Source of the DNA: an uncultured Verrucomicrobiota bacterium
GTDB lineage: Bacteria; Verrucomicrobiota; Verrucomicrobiia; Limisphaerales; UBA1319
Reading direction: 5' to 3'
Assembly (NCBI GenBank): GCA_903845125.1
Contig: CAIMWS010000274.1
Coordinates: forward strand, 1-55,987
DNA length: 55,987 nt
Shown here: positions 42,235-51,537 of the stretch, in pieces
How the letters are laid out: every line of letters starts with the position of its first letter
Numbering within the stretch: the stretch's first letter is position 1
Notes under the pieces: model-generated
Told to the model about the DNA's origin: nothing
Seen by the model: only the letters and a program-made list of their open reading frames with translations
Databases searched by the model: none
Program-made: the position numbers and the translations under genes

Positions 42235-42276
42235 TCCGCCCGCTCCACGGCGGGCCGGCAGAGAGGGAATAACCCC

Positions 42277-43236
42277 ATGAACACGAATCCCAATTTCACC
42301 ATCGATTTGCATGCACACACCACCCGCTCGGACGGGAACGACTCGCCGGCCGAGTTGCTGGAGCACGCGGCGGCGCGCGGACTGAGGGCCGTGGCCATCA
42401 CCGACCACGACGTGTTGCCGCCGGACGAGGTCGTCGCGCAGGAGCGTGCCTGGAGCGTCACCGGCTACGCGGCGTCGCTGGGGCTTGCGGTGCTTCGCGG
42501 CATCGAAGTCTCCTGCGACACCCAAGTGGACGACGTGCATATCGTCGGGTTCGGTTGCGACTGGAAATCCCCCGCCATCCAGTGGTTGCCGGAACTGGCC
42601 GTTACCAGCAAGACGCAATCGTACCGGGCGCTGGTCGACCGGTTGCGCGCGGCGGGAATGAATGTGAGCTGGGAGGAGGTTCTCGAAGGGGGCCGGCGCC
42701 GCGAAGAGGACGTGCAAAAGAAACACATCTTCGAACTGCTCGCGCGCAAGGGTTGCGCGCCGTCCTGGCAGGCCGCCAAGATCATGGTCCGCGACAACCC
42801 GGACTACGACGTGAAGCGCGAGAAACCCGACCCCATCAAGACGGTGCGCTCCCTGCACGAAGCGGGCGGCATCGCGATTCTGGCGCATCCTTATCTGATA
42901 GATGAGACGGTCCTGGTGGACGGCGTGCCGGTGTCGCGTGACGCCTACATCCGCCGGTTGATCGACGCGGGCCTGGATGGCATCGAGACCCGCTACACCT
43001 ACGACAAGACCAGCTACAAGGGCCGCCAGACTCCCGACGAAATCCGTGCGGAAGTGGAGGTGCGTTACGGCGCCGCCGTAGCGATCCTCTCCGGCGGCTC
43101 GGACTACCACGCCGACCACAAGAAGGGCGTCGCGAACGCGCGCCAGTTGGGCGATGCGGGCGTGCCGCTGGATTATTTCCGCCGCTGCGCGGCCTTGCTC
43201 CGTTGCTGCGAGGGCAAAACGCCCGATCCCGCGTAG
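42277..43236 (+). CDS. PHP-family phosphoesterase
   Basis: The 319-residue product begins with the PHP metal site: IDLHAHTTRSDG (H12, H14, D19) and ITDHD (D43, H44, D45). Further ligands follow in LRGIEVSCD, ILAHPYLID and GGSDYHADHKKG. PHP proteins of this size without other domains are phosphatases or phosphodiesterases of the YciV/histidinol-phosphatase type. In this operon it may remove phosphate from a sugar phosphate or open a cyclic phosphate. The ATG at 42277 has GAGAGGG upstream, and the gene follows the aldolase by 42 bases. It is the last gene of the operon. The next gene (RND adaptor) is 221 bases further on and concerns efflux, so I treat it as separate. Confidence 0.88.
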   Translation: MNTNPNFTIDLHAHTTRSDGNDSPAELLEHAAARGLRAVAITDHDVLPPDEVVAQERAWSVTGYAASLGLAVLRGIEVSCDTQVDDVHIVGFGCDWKSPAIQWLPELAVTSKTQSYRALVDRLRAAGMNVSWEEVLEGGRRREEDVQKKHIFELLARKGCAPSWQAAKIMVRDNPDYDVKREKPDPIKTVRSLHEAGGIAILAHPYLIDETVLVDGVPVSRDAYIRRLIDAGLDGIETRYTYDKTSYKGRQTPDEIRAEVEVRYGAAVAILSGGSDYHADHKKGVANARQLGDAGVPLDYFRRCAALLRCCEGKTPDPA

Positions 43237-43355
43237 GAGGGAGCACACGCTCCCCCTCCTCACCGCTCTCCTGCCCGCGCCACGGGCGCCACTGCCTGCC
43301 GCTCCACCGCACTTTTGGTCCCGGCCGCCAAACCACTGTGCTGGGCTTTATCGGG

Positions 43356-43377
43356 GTACGGAATGGCGTACGGAATG
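43356..43377 (+). repeat. Short direct repeat upstream of the RND operon
   Basis: GTACGGAATG occurs twice with a 12-base period, about 80 bases before the adaptor gene start. It could be a regulator half-site pair, but nothing more supports this. Confidence 0.3.
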
Positions 43378-43457
43378 ATTGCTTCCAGCCACGAAACAGG
43401 CGATGATTCAGCCCATTCAAAAATCCGGTGGATGAATCGGTGGCAAAGGAAGATACA

Positions 43458-44675
43458 ATGACAAAAGCATGGGCCAACTTGGCGGCGATATTGGCGATCT
43501 GGCTGATCGGCGGTGCGTGCCAGCGCTCAACCACCCCGAAATCCGGCAAAGACCCCGGCCGGGAAGCAAGCAAACTGCCCCCCCGGGCAGTGAAGACCGT
43601 GAAACCCAACCCACAGAAACTGGTCCGTACGACGGTGGCGCTGGGCGCCCTGCACGCCCATGACCGCGCCACGTTGAGCGCCAAGGTGGCCGGCCGGGTC
43701 AAGGAGATCCTCGTGGATGTGGGGAGCCAGGTAAAAGCCGGCGACCTGCTGGCGCAAATCGATCCCCGGGATTATGAGCTCAAAGTGCAGCAGGCGGAAG
43801 CCGCGCTGGCCCAAGCGCGGGTGCGGGTGGGCCTGGCGGTAGCCGGGCAGGATGACCAGATCGAGACGGAAAAAATCAGCTCGGTCCAGGAAGCCAAAGC
43901 GGTGCTGGACGAAGCCAAGGCGAACTATGATCGCATCGCCAAACTCCAGGCGGAACGGATCATATCCCAAGCCGAAGTGGAAACCGCCGCCTCCACCTAC
44001 GGAGTGGCCCTCAACCGTTACCAGAATACGATCAACGAAGCGCGCGAGCGCCAGGCCGTGGTGGTGCAGCGTCGCGCGGAATTGATGATCGCCCGGCAGC
44101 AACTGGCCGATTCCGCAGTGCGGGCCTCCTTCGACGGCGCCATCCAGGATCGCCGGGCCAATCTGGGCGAATACCTGACGGTGGGCGCGCCGGTGGTGAC
44201 GCTGGTGGGGATGAACCCGCTGCGTTTGCGAACCGAAGTGGCCGAGCGGGATGTGCCCAAAATCCGGCTGGGGCAGGAATTCCATTTCTTTGTGGAGGGG
44301 GACACGAATGCCTACCGGGGCACCATTTCCCGCATCAGCCCCGCCATCAACGAGGAAAACCGCATGCTGATCGTGGAGGCGGACATACCCAATCCCGGGT
44401 GGCTGCATCCGGGATCATTCGTCCGCTCGGAAATCCTGATTCCCGAGAGCGCCCCCGCGCTCACGGTGCCGCTGCCAGCCATCCTGAGCTTCGCCGGCAT
44501 CGAAAAAGTGTTCATTGTCCGGGATGGCAAAGCGCTGGAGCGGCAGGTCAGTGTCGGGGACCGCTCGAAAAACTGGGTGGAAATACTGTCGGGGATCACC
44601 GCCGAGGACCGCGTGATCCTGAATCCGGGCAACCTGCGCACGGGCCAACCGTTGAGCCTCGACTCCGCGAACTGA
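43458..44675 (+). CDS. RND efflux periplasmic adaptor lipoprotein
   Basis: The start is the ATG at 43458, with AAGGAAG upstream; an open frame back to 43428 lacks the signal at its start. The 405-residue product has a lipoprotein signal ending IGGAC (Cys21). A lipoyl-like half follows (LSAKVAGRVKEILVDVGSQVKAGDLLAQID), then a long alpha-hairpin (about 95-200) with QQAEAALAQARVRV. The second lipoyl half reads VRASFDGAIQDRRANLGEYL, and beta-barrel and membrane-proximal domains follow (LRTEVAERDVPKIRLGQ, VFIVRDGKALERQVSVG). Adaptors of this type link an RND pump to an outer membrane channel. The pump gene follows by 15 bases. No TolC-like gene is in the window. Confidence 0.93.
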   Translation: MTKAWANLAAILAIWLIGGACQRSTTPKSGKDPGREASKLPPRAVKTVKPNPQKLVRTTVALGALHAHDRATLSAKVAGRVKEILVDVGSQVKAGDLLAQIDPRDYELKVQQAEAALAQARVRVGLAVAGQDDQIETEKISSVQEAKAVLDEAKANYDRIAKLQAERIISQAEVETAASTYGVALNRYQNTINEARERQAVVVQRRAELMIARQQLADSAVRASFDGAIQDRRANLGEYLTVGAPVVTLVGMNPLRLRTEVAERDVPKIRLGQEFHFFVEGDTNAYRGTISRISPAINEENRMLIVEADIPNPGWLHPGSFVRSEILIPESAPALTVPLPAILSFAGIEKVFIVRDGKALERQVSVGDRSKNWVEILSGITAEDRVILNPGNLRTGQPLSLDSAN

Positions 44676-44690
44676 TCAGCCCCCTGCCCT

Positions 44691-47600
44691 ATGGAAAAGC
44701 TCGCTGACATTTGCATCCGCCGCCCGGTTTTCGCGACCATGCTGATCCTGTCGCTCGTGGTGGTGGGCATCGCCGGATACCTGCATTTGGGGGTGGACCG
44801 TTTCCCCTCGGTGGATCTGCCCACCGTGCGGGTCTCCGTGCGGCTGCCCGGCGCGGCCCCGGAGGAAATGGAAACCCAGGTATCACAGCCCTTGGAGGAG
44901 GCCATCAACCAGATTCAAGGCATCAAGGAATTGCGCTCGGTCAACGGCGCCGGAAACGCCTTCATCATCGTCACCTTCGACCTCTCGCGCGACATTGACG
45001 CTGCCACGCAGGACGTCCGCGATCGTGTCGCCGCCAACCTGGGCGACCTGCCCCGGGAAATTGATCCGCCGGTGGTGTCCAAGGCGGACCTGGATCTTTC
45101 CCCCGTCATGACGCTGGCCCTGTCGGGGGACCGCTCCATCCGCGAACTGACCGAGATGGCGGATAAGATCGTCAAAGTGGTGTTGGAGCGCTCGACGGGA
45201 GTGGCGGAGGTGGAGATCCTGGGCGGCCTGGACCGGGCCATCAATGTGTGGCTGGATGCCGACCGGCTGTCCGCCTATAAAATCCCGGTGGCGGTCGTGC
45301 GCGACGCGATCGCCCGTCAGAATGCGGATGTCCCGGGAGGCAATGTGACCACCGCCATCCGGGAGCACACTTTGCGCACCCTGGGCCGCGTCAAGGATCC
45401 CCGGGAATTCCAGGATCTGGTGGTGGCCACACGCAACGGCTCACCCGTCCGCATCCGGGACATCGGCCGCGCCGAAGATGGAACCCGGGAGGCCCGCACG
45501 CTGGCGCGCCTGAATGGCCAGCCCACGGTCACCCTCTCCATCATGCGCCAGTCCGGTGCCAACACGGTCGCGGTGATCGAGGACGTGAAAGCAAAATTCC
45601 CCACGGTCGAGTCCTTGCTGCCGCCCGATGTCCGGCTGGAGGTGTTGCAGGACCAATCGCGGTATATCCACGAGGCCTTGCGGGAAATCAAGCGCCACCT
45701 GGTCCTGGGCAGCCTGCTGGCCTGCGGCGTGGTGCTCCTGTTCATGCGCAACTGGCAGGCCATGGTCATCGCCGGGGTGGCCATCCCCACCTCGGTAATC
45801 GCCACCTTCGGCATGATGCGCGCCCTGAATTTTACCCTCAACAGCGTCACCATGCTCGCCCTGGTCCTGATGGTAGGCATCGTCATCGATGACGCCATCG
45901 TGGTTTTGGAGAATATTTTCCGGTTTGTGGAGGAAAAGGCGATGACTCCCTTCAAAGCCGCGCGGGCGGCCACGGCGGAAATTGCCCTGGCGGTCATGGC
46001 CACCACCTTCAGCCTGGTGGTCATTTTCGTGCCGGTGTCTTTCATGTCCAGCGTCTCGGGCCGGTTTCTATTCCAGTTCGGCCTGACCGCGGCCGTGGCG
46101 GTGCTGGTGAGCCTCCTGGTATCATTCACCCTCACCCCCATGATGAGCGCCCGGTTACTGCACACGGATCGTGGCGCCCCAAGCGGGCACTCGCCCCGCT
46201 CCCGCCGTGGATTTTACGCCTACATAGAGCGTTTCTACACCTCCATCCTCATCTGGGCCATGGCCCACCGGGCTTTGGTGGTGGGCCTGGGCGTGGGGAT
46301 CATCTTCACCTCCTGGCCCCTTTACCGGGCGGTCAGGCAGGAATATATCCCCAGCAGCACTGATGAAGGTGAATTCGAAGTCCGGGTTTCGGCGCCGGAA
46401 GGCGCCAGCCTGGACGCCATGAACGAGGTCGCCCGGAAAATCGAGGCCGATCTCCAAACCATCCCCGGCGTGCGGTTGATCCAGGCTTCCGCCGGCGGCG
46501 GCGGTTTGGGCGGGCTCAACAGCGCCCGTTTTTTTGTACGCCTGGCACCGCACGAGGAGCGCATTTTCACCTGGGGCCGACTGCTCCAATGGCCCCCTTG
46601 GAAGGCCTTCCAAGGCAATATCCCGCAGAAAAAGGTCATGCAGGAGGTCCGCGCCAAGCTCCGCGCCTACCCGGACCTGCGGGCCTCCGTCCGCAACCCG
46701 CAAACCTACAGCATGGGCGGTCCGAACGTGGATGTGGACTTTTGTCTCCTGGGGCCGGACCTCTACGCCTTGTCCGGCTACGCCGAGGAATTGCGTGTCA
46801 AAGCGCCCGAACTGGGTCTGATGGACGCCGACACCACCTTGAAGCTCGACAAGCCCGAACTGCAGGTGGAGATCGACCGCGACCGGGCGGGCCAATTGGG
46901 GGTGGAGACGGAAGCAATTGCCACCGCCTTGCGCTTGATGGTGGGCGGTGACCTGAAGGTTTCCCGTTTCCATGACCCAACCGTCAACGACGATTATTAC
47001 GTCGAACTACGCCTGCGGGAGGGGGACCGCAATGATGCCCAGACCATCTCCCGCCTCTTTGTGCCCAAGACCGATGGCACCCTCGTACGCCTCGATAATG
47101 TCGTGAAGATTGTGCCCCGCCCCACCGCTTCCCGCATCGATCGCCTGGACCGGCAGCGTTTGGTCAGCTTGCGGGCCTCGGTGGCACCCGGTTATGCCCT
47201 GGCGGATCGCATCGCCGCGCTGCGGGCCGAAGTCGCCACCATGAACCTGCCACCGGGGTATTCCACGCGCGTGTCGGGTGCGGCCCGGGAATTGGAAAAC
47301 ACCTTTTACGAGTTCCTGTGGGCCTTCATCCTGTCCGTCATCCTGATGTACATCATCCTGGCCTCGCAGTTTGAAAGCCTGGTCCATCCGTTCACCATCC
47401 TGCTGTCGCTGCCCTTGTCGGTGCCTTTTGCCCTGTTGACCCTGTGGGCCACCAACACCGCCATCAACCTTTATTCGGCGCTGGGCATCCTGGTGCTTTT
47501 CGGGGTGGTCAAAAAGAACGCCATTCTCCAGGTAGACCACTCGAACAAGCTGCGCGAGGCGGGCATGGAACGTTCCGCCGCCATCCTCCAGGCCAACCGG

Positions 47601-47831
47601 GACCGCCTCCGCCCCATTTTAATGACCACCTTCACCCTGGTGGCCGGCATGCTGCCGCTGGCGCTGGGCACCGGCCCCGGGGCCGAGGAACGTTATGCCA
47701 CCGCCATCGTCGTGATCGGCGGCCAGACCTTGTGCCTGCTCCTCACCCTGATCGTCACCCCCGTGGCCTACTCCCTGCTGGACGACCTTGGCTTGAAATT
47801 TCGCTGGAAACATTGGCGCCCCGAGCATTGA
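44691..47831 (+). CDS. RND-family inner membrane efflux pump (AcrB/MdtB-like)
   Basis: The 1,046-residue product has the usual RND length. It starts with one span (FATMLILSLVVVGIAGYL), a large periplasmic loop, six spans, a second loop and a final six spans. The proton-relay residues are all present: D400 and D401 in GIVIDDAIVVLENI and K942 in FGVVKKNAILQVDHSNKLREAG. Substrate loops such as VRLPGAAPEEMETQVSQPLEEAI match the hydrophobe/amphiphile exporter (HAE-1) branch. It exports drugs, detergents or envelope lipids with the upstream adaptor. The ATG at 44691 has no clear Shine-Dalgarno, so it may be coupled to the adaptor. It ends 25 bases from the convergent alpha-galactosidase-like gene. 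Confidence 0.95.
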   Translation: MEKLADICIRRPVFATMLILSLVVVGIAGYLHLGVDRFPSVDLPTVRVSVRLPGAAPEEMETQVSQPLEEAINQIQGIKELRSVNGAGNAFIIVTFDLSRDIDAATQDVRDRVAANLGDLPREIDPPVVSKADLDLSPVMTLALSGDRSIRELTEMADKIVKVVLERSTGVAEVEILGGLDRAINVWLDADRLSAYKIPVAVVRDAIARQNADVPGGNVTTAIREHTLRTLGRVKDPREFQDLVVATRNGSPVRIRDIGRAEDGTREARTLARLNGQPTVTLSIMRQSGANTVAVIEDVKAKFPTVESLLPPDVRLEVLQDQSRYIHEALREIKRHLVLGSLLACGVVLLFMRNWQAMVIAGVAIPTSVIATFGMMRALNFTLNSVTMLALVLMVGIVIDDAIVVLENIFRFVEEKAMTPFKAARAATAEIALAVMATTFSLVVIFVPVSFMSSVSGRFLFQFGLTAAVAVLVSLLVSFTLTPMMSARLLHTDRGAPSGHSPRSRRGFYAYIERFYTSILIWAMAHRALVVGLGVGIIFTSWPLYRAVRQEYIPSSTDEGEFEVRVSAPEGASLDAMNEVARKIEADLQTIPGVRLIQASAGGGGLGGLNSARFFVRLAPHEERIFTWGRLLQWPPWKAFQGNIPQKKVMQEVRAKLRAYPDLRASVRNPQTYSMGGPNVDVDFCLLGPDLYALSGYAEELRVKAPELGLMDADTTLKLDKPELQVEIDRDRAGQLGVETEAIATALRLMVGGDLKVSRFHDPTVNDDYYVELRLREGDRNDAQTISRLFVPKTDGTLVRLDNVVKIVPRPTASRIDRLDRQRLVSLRASVAPGYALADRIAALRAEVATMNLPPGYSTRVSGAARELENTFYEFLWAFILSVILMYIILASQFESLVHPFTILLSLPLSVPFALLTLWATNTAINLYSALGILVLFGVVKKNAILQVDHSNKLREAGMERSAAILQANRDRLRPILMTTFTLVAGMLPLALGTGPGAEERYATAIVVIGGQTLCLLLTLIVTPVAYSLLDDLGLKFRWKHWRPEH

Positions 47832-47856
47832 TCGGCGCCGGGGGAAGATCGCCCCA

Positions 47857-50800
47857 CTACTTCGGCACCAGAAAACCGACGTTGGCCCAATCGCCATGGT
47901 CGCAGTTGATCCCATCACCGGCATCGGTGACGATGAGCTGGATTTCGCGCCACCGCGGATCGAGTTCGACCTGAAACGCCCAGGTGCGGAGGTGTTGGTT
48001 GTCCAGGCGCGGACTTTGGGCGACGACGATGGGCTTCTCACCCATTTCCTTGACGTCGCCGAGGATTTGGAACACCACACTGGCCCGCGGATCCTCTTTC
48101 ACTTCATCATCGATGCCCACCACCGCCACAAAACTCCGGGCGCCTGGCGGGATGGTGTAAATGACTTGGGAAGCCGCATGAACACCCAGGCCGAACTCGT
48201 ACCGCTTGCCGTCGAGGGTCAGAGGCTTGCCGGCCACGGTTTTATTGAGGTTCATCCGCCCATACCCCACCGAAACCGCCACTGGCCGCAGTTGGTCGCA
48301 TCGGATGGCGGGCAGCGGCGGATCACTCGGACGTTTGGGCTGGCTGGGGATTTGGACAGTGGCCATGGCTGGCGCTGACCACTCGCCCGTCCAATTGCGG
48401 CCCTGCACAGTATAAGCATACGTTTGCCCGGATTTGACCTGAGTGTCCAGGCACGAATTGCCCACGGCTGCCAACTCCGTGACCTCGCCGCCGGCCTGGC
48501 GGGTTATGCGGAAGGCCACAGCATTCGCAACCGGTTCCCAAGCCAGCCTTACCCCTTCGTACCATTGGCCAGCCCGAGCGGTGAGTTTTTTGATCGGGGC
48601 CACCTCCCCAGCCGCCACCGGACCGTGCTTGAACTTGAGTTCCCAGCCGAGAATACCCGTCTCCGAAGGCTCCCAACGCACGCGGATGGCCGGCCCACTT
48701 TCGTGAATGCCGCCTTTCAATCCACCGGCCCTGGCCTCCGCCAGCTGCCAGGAATCCTGGCCTGCGGGCACCACAATCCGCAACTCGTAAGGATCCCCAG
48801 CTACCACCTGGCTCCGGCCCCGCAATGCATAGCCAGTCCATTCCTCCTCCATGAGATCCACTGCCCCCTGGGTGACGTGGCGCGAGGTTCCCACCAGCAG
48901 CGGACGATCCGCCACCGGCCGGAGCGCAAGCAGGCGGCACCCCCCGGGAGAGAGATCGGCGGAGACCATCCCCTGAAACGGCGGAACGAATTGGTTGCCC
49001 CAATAGTCAAAGCCCACATACGCCTTCGCCTTGGGCAAACCGATCCGGTCCACCGGGTATTCGACGCGCACGTTTTTCCGGGTATCCCAGTTGAACAATC
49101 CCACCACGTCATGCCGCTCACGGCGGCGATCATCCGTCAGCAGCCAGACCCGGGGAACGTCCTGTTCCAGGTAATCCACCGGCCGGGCGGTTTTAAGATC
49201 GTGCGAAGGCATGGACCGTTTCAGCATATCCAGCCGTGCCGGGGGCAACGCCAGGTAGTTATCGCTGCTGGAATGCAGCGAACCGCTCAAGGCCGTCCAG
49301 GACACCGAGGTTCTGGCCATCGGCTCCGGGAACGAAGCCCGGACATAGACCGGGTCGGGATCGTTATACCACACGCGGCCGTTCAGGAAAAACAGGCGTG
49401 AGGAGAACTTGGGGCCGCTGACCAGTCCGCCGGGGTTGGCCCCGTTGTCCGGTCCCACCCGCATGGCATCCACCAGCCCCAGCGAAGGGGTGAAACTGCG
49501 CATATTCTGCGTCTGGCTGCACCCCAGCAAAAACACATCGCCGCCGGCTTCCTGCCGCACCAGCCTGAGCCCCAGACGGTACGCTTCGATGGGGGTCAGG
49601 GAAGGATCGTGACGTGTGGGAACCCCCAAGTCGTCGTCCCGATACTCCGCATTGACATATTGCAGGCGGGTGGCGGTGCCGGTCCACAGCCCGTCCAGCT
49701 TGAAGTATTTATAGCCCCACTCCTGGGAAATCCGCCGCACCAAGCCCGCCAGGTAAGCCCGCACATCCGGATGCGTCAGGTCGAGGCTGGTGCCGCCCCA
49801 GGTGGCTTCGTACGGCTGGCCATTCGGATTCCTGCAGAACCAGTCTTGCTTGTCTTTGAAGAAGGGATCATAGGAGGTGCCCGCGAAAGGCATGAACCAA
49901 AGGCCGGCCACCATGCCCAGGGAACGCACCCGATCCGCCGTCGGCTTCATTCCTGAGGGATAAGGACCTTGCGGATTGGCCATCGTAAAGACCCGCTTGG
50001 GACCGTTGGTGGAGAGGCCCGCCTGCCAGCCATCATCAATCTGCATCGTCGTGAAGCCAAAGGGCACGAACTGTTTGGCGGCGAACTCGCTGAACCGGGC
50101 CATTTCCTGCTCGCTGGAAGCGCCATTGTGATACCAGGTGCAATAAACCGTCTGTTTGGGGGGCAGGTGAATATCCAGGCGCCGGGCAATGGCATCAGCG
50201 TATTGTTCAAGACCGGAACGCACATCCTCAAAGCGACCCAGGAGCAAGGTTTCGCTCGCGGTGCCCGATTGGGCCGGCAGCCGCAAATCGCCATAATCAA
50301 TATGCGCCTGGAGCACCGTCGCGCCGTTCGTCAGGCGGCAGCCCACAATGCCCACTCCGCGGAAGCTGGTCAGCCAGCCGCAGACCACTCCCTGGCGTGT
50401 GGCTGGATCACCGATGGTCAGAAAGCCATACCCGGCTGGATGACCTGCCACCGGGCGCAACCCGGCGGTGCTTACCGTTTTGAGCTGGCCGGCATCCACT
50501 CCCAGATCGAGGGAACCATCGAGCAAATGAACCTTTTTCACGACCGCTTCCTGGGCGCCGGAGTTTTGCAGTTGCCGGTCGAACACGGCAAACGGCAGCG
50601 AGTCATACAGCGCGACCTGCCCGCGCTCGCCGGAAGGCGAGGAAAATGCCAGCGCCCGGCCCGTGCCGAACTGCTGATGTTCAACCGCCACCACCACCGC
50701 CTGACGCGCGCCGGGCAGCACTTGCGGACTGGTGAAAAAGGGACGCGCACCATCCCGGGCCCGAACTTGGAACCCACCCGTGGCGGACTGCCACGTGGCT

Positions 50801-50910
50801 TCGAGCCACTGGTTCTGGATCTGCTCCGCCGCACGGCCAACCGGCAAAGCCACCATGATTCCGCTCGCCAGGGAGGCGATCAACCGCAGTTGTATGGGTA
50901 ATGTTTGCAT
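47857..50910 (-). CDS. Secreted GH36/27-like alpha-galactosidase with C-terminal Fn3-like and NPCBM domains
   Basis: The start is the ATG at 50910, which begins a signal peptide (LRLIASLASGIMVALPVGRA); the longer frame to 51042 lacks one. The 1,017-residue product has an N-terminal beta-sandwich. Its catalytic barrel has MQIDDGWQ, MVAGLWFMPF, DLTHPDVRAYL, the nucleophile D406 in YFKLDGLW and the acid/base D488 in MRVGPDNGAN. A beta-sandwich and an Fn3-like domain (about 805-865, with VAFRITRQAGGEVTEL) follow. A C-terminal NPCBM domain (about 880-1017) with GVHAASQVIY and WANVGFLV is a carbohydrate-binding module. It probably releases alpha-galactose or a related sugar outside the cell. A paralogue without the C-terminal modules lies at 51538. 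Confidence 0.9.
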   Translation of the reverse strand: MQTLPIQLRLIASLASGIMVALPVGRAAEQIQNQWLEATWQSATGGFQVRARDGARPFFTSPQVLPGARQAVVVAVEHQQFGTGRALAFSSPSGERGQVALYDSLPFAVFDRQLQNSGAQEAVVKKVHLLDGSLDLGVDAGQLKTVSTAGLRPVAGHPAGYGFLTIGDPATRQGVVCGWLTSFRGVGIVGCRLTNGATVLQAHIDYGDLRLPAQSGTASETLLLGRFEDVRSGLEQYADAIARRLDIHLPPKQTVYCTWYHNGASSEQEMARFSEFAAKQFVPFGFTTMQIDDGWQAGLSTNGPKRVFTMANPQGPYPSGMKPTADRVRSLGMVAGLWFMPFAGTSYDPFFKDKQDWFCRNPNGQPYEATWGGTSLDLTHPDVRAYLAGLVRRISQEWGYKYFKLDGLWTGTATRLQYVNAEYRDDDLGVPTRHDPSLTPIEAYRLGLRLVRQEAGGDVFLLGCSQTQNMRSFTPSLGLVDAMRVGPDNGANPGGLVSGPKFSSRLFFLNGRVWYNDPDPVYVRASFPEPMARTSVSWTALSGSLHSSSDNYLALPPARLDMLKRSMPSHDLKTARPVDYLEQDVPRVWLLTDDRRRERHDVVGLFNWDTRKNVRVEYPVDRIGLPKAKAYVGFDYWGNQFVPPFQGMVSADLSPGGCRLLALRPVADRPLLVGTSRHVTQGAVDLMEEEWTGYALRGRSQVVAGDPYELRIVVPAGQDSWQLAEARAGGLKGGIHESGPAIRVRWEPSETGILGWELKFKHGPVAAGEVAPIKKLTARAGQWYEGVRLAWEPVANAVAFRITRQAGGEVTELAAVGNSCLDTQVKSGQTYAYTVQGRNWTGEWSAPAMATVQIPSQPKRPSDPPLPAIRCDQLRPVAVSVGYGRMNLNKTVAGKPLTLDGKRYEFGLGVHAASQVIYTIPPGARSFVAVVGIDDEVKEDPRASVVFQILGDVKEMGEKPIVVAQSPRLDNQHLRTWAFQVELDPRWREIQLIVTDAGDGINCDHGDWANVGFLVPK

Positions 50911-51098
50911 GTTTTTTCCGATCATTTTCCGGTTCGCCGGCCGGATTGTATTTATCAAGGGCAGAGCCGGCGAAAAGGACGGCATCCCCCGGACCGGGGT
51001 AACTGGCGAAGGCTCCTGCCCCCGGTTCCCGCGAACACTCAAGTCGTGCGTGCTCCATCCAACCGGAGATCACGAAAATCGCAGCCAGCCTCAATCGC

Positions 51099-51524
51099 CT
51101 ATTTTGGGAGCTTGGGTTCCGGCAACAGTTCCACCCGGGTGCGCTGGAGCACCATATAATAAAAATCGGGGGGAATCTGCATTTTTGGATCGTTGACAGC
51201 CGCACGCGGGAATGAACGATGCCTCAATTCACCAGTCACTCGCACTGATTGGTGCAGCCGCCGCTCCCATTCCGCAGGATAGCGGAAACCGCGATTGGCT
51301 GGCATTTCCGGGATGATATAAAAGACGACCTCCTGGTCCATCCCCGCCAGGCAATAGCCTTGCTGACCGGTTTCGAGCCGGCCGGCCACCGAAACTTTTT
51401 GCCCCAAGTGAGCCTTGAATACCGCGGCTTTTTTCCCGGTCAAATCGTCTGGCAAATCCGCGGCGCCCGCCATCCGGGCGCCCAGGACCACCAACCAAAA
51501 GACAAATTGGATCAACCCTTTCAC
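51099..51524 (-). CDS. Small secreted protein, uncharacterised
   Basis: The 141-residue product begins at a GTG (51524) and has a signal peptide (LIQFVFWLVVLGARMAGAA). The mature part (LGQKVSVAGRLETGQQGYCLAG, SVRVTGELRHRSF) has the G-x-L-x-x-G rhythm of an OB-fold-like barrel. A single Cys is present. It lies between two alpha-galactosidase-like genes on the same strand. It ends 189 bases before the first of them and begins 14 bases after the second, so it is likely co-transcribed. I do not recognise the family. Confidence 0.72.
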   Translation of the reverse strand: MKGLIQFVFWLVVLGARMAGAADLPDDLTGKKAAVFKAHLGQKVSVAGRLETGQQGYCLAGMDQEVVFYIIPEMPANRGFRYPAEWERRLHQSVRVTGELRHRSFPRAAVNDPKMQIPPDFYYMVLQRTRVELLPEPKLPK

Positions 51525-51537
51525 GGATTGAATTGCC

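Noticed and set aside
41413..43263. Long minus-strand frame of 616 codons
   Set aside because: It is antisense to the aldolase and PHP genes, both with intact catalytic motifs. The frame is an artefact of high third-position GC.
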